Source: Planctomycetota bacterium
GTDB taxonomy: Bacteria > Planctomycetota > UBA11346
Reading direction: 5' to 3'
Length of the DNA: 39,480 bases
Assembly: GCA_003136555.1 (NCBI GenBank)
Contig: PLEW01000178.1
Span: forward strand, 12,551 to 52,030
Each line of letters opens with the position of its first letter. Positions within the stretch are counted from its first letter, which is position 1. A program made the position numbers and the translations under genes. Positions 25,746 to 37,377 of this stretch are shown in pieces. Under the pieces are notes generated by a model that searched no databases, was not told the origin of the DNA, and worked only from the letters and a program-made list of their open reading frames with translations.

Positions 25746-26972
25746 GTGACCGTCCCCGCACCCAGCTCCTACCTGGTCCAGAACTACGCCCGTGCGCCGA
25801 TCAGCTTCGTGCGCGGTGTGGGCTGCCATCTGTTCGATGCCCAGGGCCGGCGCTACCTGGATGCCTTCGCCGGCGTGGCGGTCAGCAGCCTCGGGCATGG
25901 CCATGCGGGGCTGAGCGCCGCGATCGCCGAGCAGGCGCGCACCCTCATCCATGTCTCGAACCATTACCTCATCCCCCAGCAGGAGCAGCTCGCCGAGCGC
26001 ATCGTCACCGCGGCCTTCCCCGGGCAGGTGCTGTTCTGCAACTCCGGCACCGAGGCCAATGAGGCGGCCTACAAGCTGGTCCGGCTGTGGGGCAATGGCG
26101 TGCACCAGGGCCGTAAGACGCGCATGCTCGCCTTCCAGAACTCCTTCCATGGTCGGACGTTGGGTTCACTGTCGATCACCGCCATGGCCAAGTACCGGGA
26201 GCCCTTTGCCCCCCTGCCGCAGGCCGAATTCCTGCCCTTCGGCGATGCCACGGCCCTGGAGGCCGCCTTCGCCAGCGCCGGCGACGCCGTCGCTGGGGTG
26301 TTCGTCGAGACCATCCAGGGCGAAGGCGGGGTGCTGGTCCCGCCAACGGGCTACCTCGAACGCGTGCGCGCGCTGTGCACCCGCCATGGCGCCCTGCTGG
26401 TGTGCGATGAGGTCCAGACCGGCTTCACCCGCACGGGCAAGCGCTTCGGCTACCAGCATGAGGGCTTCGTCCCCGATATCATGACCATGGCCAAGGGCTT
26501 GGGCGGAGGGGTGCCGATCGGTGCCATGCTCGCCAGCCCGCAGATCGCGGCCCTGCTCACCCCGGGCCTGCATGGAACCACCTTCGGTGGCAACCCCCTG
26601 GCCTGCGTCGCCGCCCTGACGGTGACCGGCCAGGTGCTGGTCCCGGCTTTCGTCCAGCAGGTGACGGAGCGCGGCGACCAGCTCAAGGCGGGCCTGGTCC
26701 GCCAGTTCGGCGCCAGCGCGGTTCGCGGACGGGGGCTGCTGCTCGGCGTCCAGCTGGAGAGCGAGCCCGCCGCCCTGGTCGCAGCTGCGCGTACCCAGGG
26801 GCTGATCGTCGGCCCGGCTGGCAACCGCACCCTGCGCCTCGCACCGCCGCTGATCATCAGCGCCGCCGAGGTCGATGAGCTGCTGGAACGCCTCGCCGCC
26901 ACGGTGGCCCAGCTCGGCCGCGAGCCAGCCCCGTCCGCACGCCAGTCGGCACCGGCCCGCCCTGGACATTGA
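25746..26972 (+). CDS. argD: Acetylornithine aminotransferase
   Basis: A 408-residue class-III PLP-dependent aminotransferase starting at GTG 25746, with AGGAGG five bases upstream. Family landmarks are CNSGTEANEAAYKL, SFHGRTLG, the QGEGG segment, LVCDEVQTGFTRTG and the PLP lysine K250 in MAKGLGGG. It would make N-acetylornithine from N-acetylglutamate semialdehyde in arginine synthesis, with glutamate as amino donor. The length and the phrase HVSNHYLIPQQEQLAE favour ArgD over GabT or ornithine aminotransferases, though succinyl-substrate activity is possible. The last 20 residues are a Pro/Ala-rich tail. No other arginine genes are adjacent. Confidence 0.9.
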   Translation: MTVPAPSSYLVQNYARAPISFVRGVGCHLFDAQGRRYLDAFAGVAVSSLGHGHAGLSAAIAEQARTLIHVSNHYLIPQQEQLAERIVTAAFPGQVLFCNSGTEANEAAYKLVRLWGNGVHQGRKTRMLAFQNSFHGRTLGSLSITAMAKYREPFAPLPQAEFLPFGDATALEAAFASAGDAVAGVFVETIQGEGGVLVPPTGYLERVRALCTRHGALLVCDEVQTGFTRTGKRFGYQHEGFVPDIMTMAKGLGGGVPIGAMLASPQIAALLTPGLHGTTFGGNPLACVAALTVTGQVLVPAFVQQVTERGDQLKAGLVRQFGASAVRGRGLLLGVQLESEPAALVAAARTQGLIVGPAGNRTLRLAPPLIISAAEVDELLERLAATVAQLGREPAPSARQSAPARPGH

Positions 26973-27021
26973 CCGCCTTCCGGCCATCCATATCATTCCG
27001 CCCCCCTCCCGAGGATATTCC

Positions 27022-28299
27022 ATGGCTACCGCCACCCTGCCCCGCAGCGCCCAGATCCTGACCGCCGCACAGCGCCCGACCATCGCCCAGGTGCGCGTGC
27101 TGCGCCGCGTCGCCATCCAGGACGTCGAGGAGCACGGCAAGCTCGTCGCCGCGATGCAGGATGGACTCGGCGGGCTCAAGGAGGATATCAAGGTGCGCAA
27201 GGCCATCCTCGCCTTCGCCCTCGGCCACTTCTCAGATGCCGAGGAATCCCTGGTCGGCGGGGACGCCTACAACCAGGCGCTGCTCGGCTTGATCTACCAT
27301 GAGCTCGGCGACTATGTCGAGGCCAAGAACCACTTCGCCACCGCCGCCAAGACCCTGCCCGACGCCAAGGCCGAGGTGGTGCGGGCGCTGGTCGACGGCA
27401 ATCTGCTCGACGAGGCCGAGAAGGCCCTGGCGGCCGTGCCCGAGGGGGCGGAGCGGGAGTTCCTCACCGGCCGCATCCATGATTCGCGCGGCAACATCGA
27501 GTTCGCGATCAACTCCTATGAAGCCGCGCTGGAGAAGGACCCCGAGCACGTCGAAGCCGCCTTCAAGCTCGGCGTCCTGCTCGACCGCATCGGCGACGAT
27601 GACATGGCGGTCGAATACTACCTGGTGTGCGCCGATGTCAGCCCGCACTACCTGGCCGGGGTCACCAATCTCGGCATCCTCTACGAGGAGCGCGGCGAGT
27701 CGAATGCCGCGATCGACTGCTTCCGCCAGGTGCTCGCCTACAATTCCCGCGACCGGCGCGCGCTGATGCTGCTGCGCGATGCCAAGTCGAGCCGCACGAT
27801 GTACTACGATGAGCGCGAGGAGCGCGAGCGCGAGCGCATGGAGAAGATCATGCGCACGCCGGTCAACGATTTCGAGCTCTCGGTGCGCAGCCGCAACTGC
27901 CTCGCCAAGATGAACATCTTCACCCTCGGCGACCTGCTCAAGATCACCGAGCAGGAGATGCTCTCCTACAAGAACTTCGGCGAGACCTCGCTCAAGGAGG
28001 TCAAGGAGATGCTGTCGGCGCGCTCGCTGCGCCTCGGCATGTTCCGCGATGGCGAGGAGCGCTCGATCTCGAAGGCCGATCAGAAGATCCTCGGCGAGAG
28101 CGTGGAGAAGCTCGAGCTCTCCAGCCGCACCGGCCAGGTGCTCGAGAACCTCGGGGTGTCGCGCATCGGCGATCTCGCCCAGTATACCGACCTCGACCTC
28201 TACAAGGCCATGGGCAGCGGCCAGAGCGTGGTCCAGGAGCTGTCCACCGCGCTGGGCGCCTTCGGCGTCGCCCTGCCGCGCCCCGATATCAAGCTCTGA
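27022..28299 (+). CDS. TPR protein with two RNA polymerase alpha-CTD-like domains
   Basis: A 425-residue cytoplasmic protein starting at ATG 27022, with GAGGA upstream; the frame is open earlier but overlaps argD. Residues about 45-265 are TPR-like helices, including NIEFAINSYEAALEKDPEHV. Residues about 283-343 closely match the C-terminal domain of RNA polymerase alpha: ELSVRSRNCL keeps the residues equivalent to E. coli R265, N268 and C269, while NFGETSL keeps G296 and S299 but has Thr for K298. A second, more divergent copy follows at about 358-420 (LELSSRTGQVLENLGV). There is no alpha N-terminal domain, so it cannot assemble into core polymerase. Similar TPR/alpha-CTD proteins occur in planctomycetes; the role is unknown, possibly DNA or activator binding. 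Confidence 0.87.
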   Translation: MATATLPRSAQILTAAQRPTIAQVRVLRRVAIQDVEEHGKLVAAMQDGLGGLKEDIKVRKAILAFALGHFSDAEESLVGGDAYNQALLGLIYHELGDYVEAKNHFATAAKTLPDAKAEVVRALVDGNLLDEAEKALAAVPEGAEREFLTGRIHDSRGNIEFAINSYEAALEKDPEHVEAAFKLGVLLDRIGDDDMAVEYYLVCADVSPHYLAGVTNLGILYEERGESNAAIDCFRQVLAYNSRDRRALMLLRDAKSSRTMYYDEREERERERMEKIMRTPVNDFELSVRSRNCLAKMNIFTLGDLLKITEQEMLSYKNFGETSLKEVKEMLSARSLRLGMFRDGEERSISKADQKILGESVEKLELSSRTGQVLENLGVSRIGDLAQYTDLDLYKAMGSGQSVVQELSTALGAFGVALPRPDIKL

Positions 28300-28375
28300 C
28301 AGGCACGCCCGGGCGAGCGGTGAGACACCCGCAATCGTCGCGCGCCGGGCTGGTCATGTCAGCATGGAAATCCCT

Positions 28376-28404
28376 TTGTCGATGGGATGATATGCGGTTA
28401 CAGT
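28376..28404 (+). promoter_or_regulatory. Possible promoter of the GH13-like gene
   Basis: TTGTCG (28376-28381), 17 bases, then TACAGT (28399-28404) is a moderate match. The predicted start point falls on the ATG at 28411, which has no Shine-Dalgarno site, so a second leaderless mRNA is possible. The match is weak. Confidence 0.3.
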
Positions 28405-28410
28405 TGCAGC

Positions 28411-29850
28411 ATGCAGCAGCTGTACGAGCTGAACGTACGCACCTGGCGCACCGAGCGCTCAGCAGCGCTCGGCCGCCCGGCGACGCTCGATGACCTGACC
28501 CACGACCGTCTCGACAAGCTGGTCGAGGATGGCTTCACCTGGCTCTACCTGCTGGGCGCCTGGAAGATCGGCCCGATGACGCGGGCGGTGTCGGTCGGCG
28601 ACCTGCACCTGCGCCATTACCTCTCCAGCGTCCTGGACGACACCACCGATGCCGACATCTGCGGCTCGCCCTTCTCGCCCATGGCCTATGAAGTCGAGGC
28701 CGAATTCGGCGGCGATGAGGCGCTCGCCCGCCTGCGCGAGCGGGCGCGCGCCTCCGGGCTGTCGCTGATGCTCGACTTCGTGCCCAACCACCTCGGTCTC
28801 GACCATCCGTGGGTGAAGGACCGCCCGGAGTTCTGCCTGCAGGGCGATGAGGGCCGGCTGTCCGCCCAGCCCGACGCCTACTGCAGGCTGCATGGACGCA
28901 TCTTCGCCCATGGCCGCGATCCGTTCTTCGCCCCTTGGCGGCACACCATCCAGCTGGACTACAGCAATCCCCGCCTGCAGGAGGCGATGATCTCTGCCGC
29001 CTCCGATGTGGCGGCGCGCTGCGACGGGCTGCGCTGCGATGTCGCGATGCTGCTGCTCCAGGATGTCTTCGAGAACACCTGGAAGCGCCCGATGCAGCCG
29101 TTCTGGCGCCGCTGCCTGGACCGCGTGCGCTCCGAGCACCCCGGCACGCTGTTCATGGCCGAGGTCTACTGGAACCGCGAATACGAGCTGCAGCAGGCAG
29201 GCTTCGACTTCACCTTCGACAAGATCCTCTACGACCGCCTGCTCTCCGGCGATCCGGAATCGATCCGCGCCCATCTGCGCGCCAGCCCGGAATACCAGAG
29301 CCATTGCGTGCGCTTCCTCGAGAACCACGCCGAGCAGCGAGCCGCGGCGCGCTTCTCCTACGCTGACCACCATCGTGGCGCCCTGCTCTTGACCGGCATG
29401 GTCCCCGGCCTGCTGCTGTGCCATTATGGCCAGGAGGACGGGCGCAAGGTGCACAGCTCGATCCACGCCTCGCGCCGACCGGCCGAGGATGGCTCGCCGG
29501 CCCACCGGGCCGCCTACCATGAGCTCATGCGGCTCCTGAGCGAGCCGGCGCGCCACGATGGCACCTGGCAGCTGCTGGAACCATTCAACCAGCGCGGGGC
29601 CAACCTCATCGCCTGCCTGTGGTCGCTCGCGGTGCACCACTCCCTGCTGCTGCTGGTCAATGCCAGCTGGCAGTCGACCTCCGGTGCGGTCCAGGCAGGG
29701 CCGCTGGCCAATCGCGATTGCCAGTTCCAGGATTACCTCGCCGGCGGGCCGTCCTATGTGGTCAAGGCCGAGACCCTGCGTGCCGAGGGCATCGCCGTCG
29801 ACCTGCAGCCCTGGGGCGCGGTGGCGTACCGCATCATGCCTCAGCGCTGA
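28411..29850 (+). CDS. GH13 alpha-amylase-family protein with altered active site
   Basis: A 479-residue protein with no signal peptide. The GH13 barrel is shown by region I LDFVPNHLG, region II GLRCDVAM (nucleophile D210) and region III MAEVYW (acid/base E251). Region IV reads FLENHAEQR: the family has His-Asp here, and the transition-state-stabilising Asp is replaced by Ala307 (codon GCC, one base from GAC). Catalysis should be badly impaired unless the neighbouring Glu308 compensates. The C-terminus has a short beta domain. ATG 28411 (MQQLYELNVRTW) fits the domain start; ATG 28387 in frame is an alternative. The substrate is probably an alpha-glucan or related sugar. It follows the TPR/alpha-CTD gene by 111 bases. 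Confidence 0.82.
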   Translation: MQQLYELNVRTWRTERSAALGRPATLDDLTHDRLDKLVEDGFTWLYLLGAWKIGPMTRAVSVGDLHLRHYLSSVLDDTTDADICGSPFSPMAYEVEAEFGGDEALARLRERARASGLSLMLDFVPNHLGLDHPWVKDRPEFCLQGDEGRLSAQPDAYCRLHGRIFAHGRDPFFAPWRHTIQLDYSNPRLQEAMISAASDVAARCDGLRCDVAMLLLQDVFENTWKRPMQPFWRRCLDRVRSEHPGTLFMAEVYWNREYELQQAGFDFTFDKILYDRLLSGDPESIRAHLRASPEYQSHCVRFLENHAEQRAAARFSYADHHRGALLLTGMVPGLLLCHYGQEDGRKVHSSIHASRRPAEDGSPAHRAAYHELMRLLSEPARHDGTWQLLEPFNQRGANLIACLWSLAVHHSLLLLVNASWQSTSGAVQAGPLANRDCQFQDYLAGGPSYVVKAETLRAEGIAVDLQPWGAVAYRIMPQR

Positions 29851-29877
29851 GCCAGGCTACTGGCTCCAGCGACCAAG

Positions 29878-29899
29878 CGCCGGCCAAACCTGGCCAGCG
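29878..29899. terminator. Hairpin between convergent genes
   Basis: CGCCGGCCA and TGGCCAGCG form a 9-position stem with one mismatch and a 4-base AACC loop, between the GH13-like gene and its convergent neighbour. There is no T-run on either side. Confidence 0.4.
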
Positions 29900-29914
29900 G
29901 GCGTGGCGCTGCGC

Positions 29915-30934
29915 TCAGCCGTCCGGTCCCTTGACGCGCGCCAAGATGCCGATCTTGGCGAAGCGCTGCTTGGCCGCCTCGGCATCCTCTTTGCGGACGC
30001 CGCGAAGCACCGGGATGATCACCTTCTTCGACAATGCATCCGCATCATCGTGGCTGAGCTTGGCGAGCTCCTCGAGCAGGGCGACGACCTTGGTGCGCCT
30101 ATTGTCATCGGTGATCTTGGCCAGGAACACCGAGTAGCCCCCGCCCGCCGCCGCGGTCATCCGGCTGGAGCCGGTGCTCGATCCACCGCTGATCGGGTGC
30201 GCTCCGCTGTTCTGCGCCTGAGCCGCCGGGGTGGGCTGGGGCGTCGGGGTCGCCGACGCGCTGCGGCCCTGGTCCTCGTCGGGCAGCAGCCGATTGAGGA
30301 TGCTGGTGATGTCATCATTGTTCGGCATGAAGGTGGCTTCATCTTCAGGGAACAATTCATTCAGCCGCGACACCGCATCCGCGTCCCCGCGGTCCGGCGC
30401 GCTTGCCGGGGTGGCGCCGGGGTTCGGCGAGCTGGTGGGCACCGGCGGCAGGACCTGGTTGGAGAAGGGCGTGATCTCGGGCAGGGAGGTGCCGCGGAAC
30501 TCGCTGGCGCTCTTGCCCACCTGGCCGGTCTGCGCCTTGGCTGCCGGGCTCAGGCGGGCGGCGAGGAGCTCGAGCAGGGTGTAGGACTTGCCCGAGCCCG
30601 GGATGGGGAGCTGGACCTGGCAGTCGAGCACATGCTCGGCGATCTCGCGCTTGAACACCATCGGCCGCCGGGGCCAATCGATCTTGGGCAGGTCATCCGA
30701 CACCGAGGTCGAGAATTCGATCTGTGCGCCCTTGTTCTGCAGCGGCAGCATGGCGAGGCTCAGCGCCGCCGCCTCATCGCGGGACAGTTCGCCCAGCAGG
30801 ATGATGGGGGTCGAGCCCGCGATCGACGCACAGGTGCTATCCTTGAGGCTGAATGCCCGGCCCAGCAATTGGGCAACAGCATCCCGATGGCTTTCGGGGC
30901 AGGCGCGCAGGATCAAGGTGAAGGTGGCTGCCAT
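29915..30934 (-). CDS. Protein with two L7/L12-CTD-like ends
   Basis: A 339-residue soluble protein. The first 75 residues (ATFTLILRACPESHRDAV and onward, ending GAQIEF) and the last 70 (YSVFLAKITDDNRRTKVV to ARVKG) each resemble the C-terminal domain of ribosomal protein L7/L12 in layout. Both have a strand, a helix with basic and Val residues, a second helix with D/E-A-x-x-L, and a closing G-A/I-x-(V/I) strand. This is inference from pattern only. The middle 190 residues are a Pro/Ala/Ser/Thr-rich linker with two acidic short motifs (LNELFPEDEA and LNRLLPDEDQ). ATG 30934 is chosen over 30961 because a consensus -35 places the transcript start between them. It is divergent from the thioredoxin-like gene. 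Confidence 0.7.
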   Translation of the reverse strand: MAATFTLILRACPESHRDAVAQLLGRAFSLKDSTCASIAGSTPIILLGELSRDEAAALSLAMLPLQNKGAQIEFSTSVSDDLPKIDWPRRPMVFKREIAEHVLDCQVQLPIPGSGKSYTLLELLAARLSPAAKAQTGQVGKSASEFRGTSLPEITPFSNQVLPPVPTSSPNPGATPASAPDRGDADAVSRLNELFPEDEATFMPNNDDITSILNRLLPDEDQGRSASATPTPQPTPAAQAQNSGAHPISGGSSTGSSRMTAAAGGGYSVFLAKITDDNRRTKVVALLEELAKLSHDDADALSKKVIIPVLRGVRKEDAEAAKQRFAKIGILARVKGPDG

Positions 30935-30958
30935 GTGGGCGATCGGGGTCCTGCAGGC

Positions 30959-30987
30959 CATACTTCCCGCGCCGGAGGCAGTGTCAA
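30959..30987 (-). promoter_or_regulatory. Promoter with consensus -35 box
   Basis: On the minus strand TTGACA (30987-30982) is a perfect -35. Seventeen bases on is AGTATG, a weak -10; TATGGC at spacing 19 is the alternative. A start near 30952 would give a short leader with AGGA before ATG 30934. Confidence 0.45.
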
Positions 30988-31086
30988 TTCTAGCCGTAGT
31001 CCGGCGGGAGCCGTGTTTAGTCCACCACCGGCCCCCTTCGGCTCACATTCCGCTTCCCGCAGACCGTCCGCCTGGACACTGCCACC

Positions 31087-31473
31087 ATGCCCCTGGTCCG
31101 CTGCCCCACCCCTGCCGAAGCCAGTTCCGCCCTCTCCAGCCTGCGCATTGGCCGCGGTTCCGCCCTGTTCCTGTTCTTCGGCTCGGAAGACCCGGTGAGC
31201 GGCCAGAGCTGGTGCGCGGACTGCAACACCGCCGACCCCGTGCTGCGGGCCAGCATCAGGCGCCTGCGCCCTGAACTGACCCTCTACGAGTGCCCGGTCG
31301 GGGTGCGCTCGGAGTGGAAGAACCATCCGGAGCACCCCTATCGACTGCATCCGTCCACCCGCGTCGGGCGCATCCCCACCCTGCTGCTGCTGGAGCATGG
31401 CATCGAGCGCGGTCGGCTGGTCGAGGGTGACTGCGCCAAGCCCGAGCTCGTCCAGGCCTTCCTCAACCAGTAG
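31087..31473 (+). CDS. TRP14/TXNDC17-like thioredoxin-fold protein
   Basis: A 128-residue cytosolic thioredoxin-fold protein. The active site is SWCADC, with Cys43 and Cys46, followed by NTADPVL. This WC-x-DC arrangement, the preceding FLFFGSEDPVSG and the absence of a signal peptide match the TXNDC17 (TRP14, DUF953) family rather than classical thioredoxin (WCGPC). In eukaryotes that family reduces small disulfides and persulfides with thioredoxin reductase; the bacterial role is less clear. A conserved-type cis-Pro lies in GRIPTLLLL. It is followed by a hairpin and then smpB on the same strand, 63 bases away. Confidence 0.82.
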   Translation: MPLVRCPTPAEASSALSSLRIGRGSALFLFFGSEDPVSGQSWCADCNTADPVLRASIRRLRPELTLYECPVGVRSEWKNHPEHPYRLHPSTRVGRIPTLLLLEHGIERGRLVEGDCAKPELVQAFLNQ

Positions 31474-31477
31474 CTCC

Positions 31478-31500
31478 CCGGCCCATCGCCCCTGGGCCGG
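31478..31500 (+). terminator. Hairpin after the thioredoxin-like gene
   Basis: CCGGCCCA / TGGGCCGG forms a perfect 8-bp stem with a 7-base loop, five bases past the stop codon and 37 bases before smpB. No T-run follows. Confidence 0.45.
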
Positions 31501-31536
31501 TCCGCCGCCCTCGACCACAGAACGCACCTCCCTCCC

Positions 31537-32040
31537 ATGGCCCGATCTGCCAAAGCCGCCCGCCCGGAGGCATCCGCCGACAAGCCGGTGCTCATCCTCA
31601 AGAACCGCAAGCTGCGCCACGACTACGAGGTGCTCGAGACCCTGGAAGCGGGCATGGTGCTGATGGGCAGCGAGGTCAAATCGCTGCGTGCCGGCGACGT
31701 GCAGTGGGCAGATGCGCATGGCCGCATCGAGCGCCATGAGCTGTGGCTGCACGGCCTGCACATCGGCGAATACCGCCAGGCCGGGGTGTTCGGCCACCAG
31801 GCCGCCCAGCCGCGCAAGCTGCTCCTGACGAGACGGGAGCTCGACTGCCTGGAGGAGGCGATGAAGGGCAAGGGGCTGACCCTGGTGCCCGACCAATTGC
31901 ACTTCCGCCGCGGCTATGCCCGTCTGGTCATCTGCCTGGTGCGGGGCAAGAGCCGCGGCGACAAGCGGCAGGATCTGATCAAGCGCGCCCAGGGCCGCGA
32001 CGTCGAGCGCGAGATGGCGCGCCGGCTCAAGCGCGGCTGA
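31537..32040 (+). CDS. smpB: SsrA-binding protein SmpB
   Basis: A 167-residue protein with the SmpB core NRKLRHDYEVLETLEAG followed by GSEVKSLRAG and the terminal basic helix GKSRGDKRQDLIKRAQGRDVEREMARRLKRG. SmpB delivers tmRNA to stalled ribosomes and its C-terminal tail reads the empty mRNA channel in trans-translation. The extra N-terminal stretch (about 15 residues, Ala/Lys-rich) is typical of variable starts in this family. No ssrA (tmRNA) gene is visible beside it in this window. Confidence 0.96.
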   Translation: MARSAKAARPEASADKPVLILKNRKLRHDYEVLETLEAGMVLMGSEVKSLRAGDVQWADAHGRIERHELWLHGLHIGEYRQAGVFGHQAAQPRKLLLTRRELDCLEEAMKGKGLTLVPDQLHFRRGYARLVICLVRGKSRGDKRQDLIKRAQGRDVEREMARRLKRG

Positions 32041-32084
32041 GGCGGCGGGCGGCGGGCAGCCGGCAGCCGGGCTGGCGCGGGCGG

Positions 32085-33542
32085 CTACTTGCCGGCCGCC
32101 GCGGCGCGCGCGTCGCGATCCTGCTGCGCCTTCTTGAGCCGGTCCTCGCGATCCTTCATCAGCTTCTCGCAACCCTTGATCGCGGCATCCAGGGTCGGCT
32201 GCCAGTCGGGATCGGACTTCAGCACCTTGGCGCGCGGCTCCTTCTCGATGTCCTTGTAGATGCACGGATAGAGCGTGCAGGCGAGCTTGAAGTTGCTCAT
32301 CGCCAGCTGGAGCTGGTGCGCATCGATCAGCCGCTTGGCGTTCTGCCAGGCCATGTAGGCGTTCTTGACGTCATTGAACTCGCCATCCTGCAGCTGCAGG
32401 CCGACATCCAGGGTGTAGTCGCGCACCGAGCTCATCTCCAGGCCGTTGCCCGCACCCTGGAGCTTGTAGACGAAGAGCTTGTGGGACTTGAGGAAATCGA
32501 GCACCAGGTCGTCGTTGGTGACGTTGGCCTGCAGATCGCTGGTCTTGCCGCTGGCGACCTGCTTCTGCGCCACCAGGGCCTTGAAGTAGAAGACATCGGG
32601 GATGATCTTGAACTCCTCGAGCTCCTTCTTGCGCGTGCGCGCGTACTCGGCCAGCTCACGCCCCTCGTCCGGGTCGCTGTGCATGCCGGTGGGGATGAGC
32701 AGATCGACCTGCATGTTGCGCGAGGAGGCGACGCGCAGCCCCTTGCCGGTGTACTCGTAGGTCATGAGGTGCTGGTTGGGGGGGTCGACGATCACGAAGC
32801 GGTCCCCGGTCCCCGCTCCCACCCAGGGATCGCTGGCCTTCAGCGTCAGCGCCCCGCCGCTGTCGGCGAGGGCCTTGAGCTGAGCGTCGATGGCGGCCTT
32901 CTGCTCCGCCTTGATGTCGGCCGGCAGTTGCGCGAGCAGATCGGCCGGAGTCGGCGTGGAGGCCAGCACCTGCGGCACGTAGAGCTCGGCGGCGAAGTTG
33001 CGGTAGGCGGCGAGCAACGGGCCCTGATCCTGCTTCTGGATGTCGTAGACCAGGATCGCGCGCTTGCACGGGATGCACAGCATCAGCGTGGTCGCGCCCA
33101 GGGCGCCGCGCACCACCCCGTCGTAGGGATGATCATCCTTCCAGAAGTCGTCCTCGGCCTGGCGGGCGCGCGCCTGGTAGTCCTTCAGGCCATTCTGCAC
33201 CTCCTTGGGGGTGGGCTTGTTGGGCAGCATCTCGAACAGCTTTTCCACCGTCGGAATGCAGTTCGCGCTGCCCTGGCGCAGAGCGGTGTAGGCGATGCCG
33301 TTCTGCTCACCCAGGACGTAATGGCTCCAGAACTCGACATCCTGGATGAAGTTCGCCGACCCATGCTTGGTCAGCGTGGTGCCCTCGGAGGTATACAGGG
33401 TGATGGTGCCGATGCCGGGCTCGACCACCACATACACGCCGTTCTGGCCATTCTGCGCGCCTTGACGCAGCACCATGCTGTCCTCCAGCGCCACGAGCGC
33501 ACCGGACAGGCAGAGCAGGGTGAGGAGTGCGATGGTCTTCAT
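32085..33542 (-). CDS. Secreted protein of unknown function, 485 residues
   Basis: Residues 1-18 form a clear signal peptide (KTIALLTLLCLSGALVALE). The mature part is soluble, with no further membrane segment. Visible features are an early strand-rich section (about 25-90), a CIPC motif around residue 158 that might be redox-active or metal-binding, a VLVYD-type core after it, and a long charged C-terminal coiled-coil-like helix rich in Lys, Asp and Arg (about 430-485). A middle block resembling a TPR-like helical pair (LIDAHQLQLAMSNFKLACTLYP) is suggestive only. I do not recognise a family. A 13-bp palindrome with a -10-like core lies 103 bases upstream. Confidence 0.7.
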   Translation of the reverse strand: MKTIALLTLLCLSGALVALEDSMVLRQGAQNGQNGVYVVVEPGIGTITLYTSEGTTLTKHGSANFIQDVEFWSHYVLGEQNGIAYTALRQGSANCIPTVEKLFEMLPNKPTPKEVQNGLKDYQARARQAEDDFWKDDHPYDGVVRGALGATTLMLCIPCKRAILVYDIQKQDQGPLLAAYRNFAAELYVPQVLASTPTPADLLAQLPADIKAEQKAAIDAQLKALADSGGALTLKASDPWVGAGTGDRFVIVDPPNQHLMTYEYTGKGLRVASSRNMQVDLLIPTGMHSDPDEGRELAEYARTRKKELEEFKIIPDVFYFKALVAQKQVASGKTSDLQANVTNDDLVLDFLKSHKLFVYKLQGAGNGLEMSSVRDYTLDVGLQLQDGEFNDVKNAYMAWQNAKRLIDAHQLQLAMSNFKLACTLYPCIYKDIEKEPRAKVLKSDPDWQPTLDAAIKGCEKLMKDREDRLKKAQQDRDARAAAAGK

Positions 33543-33605
33543 GGGAGATACCCTCCTGACATCAGGGCGATTGCATGGTGAGGCGGAGCCCCATTCCTGG
33601 CATGA

Positions 33606-37111
<3,506 letters not shown>

Positions 37112-37377
37112 GCACCGGCCATGGCAGGAGCCACAACCGCCGCGACGGCACGCGGTGCGACAGCTTGACCGCCCAGGCGCGTCCACCAGGAAGCAATGGG
37201 CGGCACCGTCCGGCCTCCACTAGGCCGTGTGCCCGCCTCTACCGCAGCGGGTCGCTATGGACCCATTGCGCCAAGGCCGGGAGCGCCTCCGCTGGGAACA
37301 GCCCTGCGCCTTCCCGGCAGGGTGCGCGTCCCCCGGACATGCGCCGGGAACAGAAGCCCAGGTCCGAGGAACCATCC

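Noticed and set aside
25746..26972. GabT or ornithine aminotransferase instead of ArgD
   Set aside because: The length and several motif regions fit the acetylornithine branch better, although the substrate cannot be settled from sequence alone.
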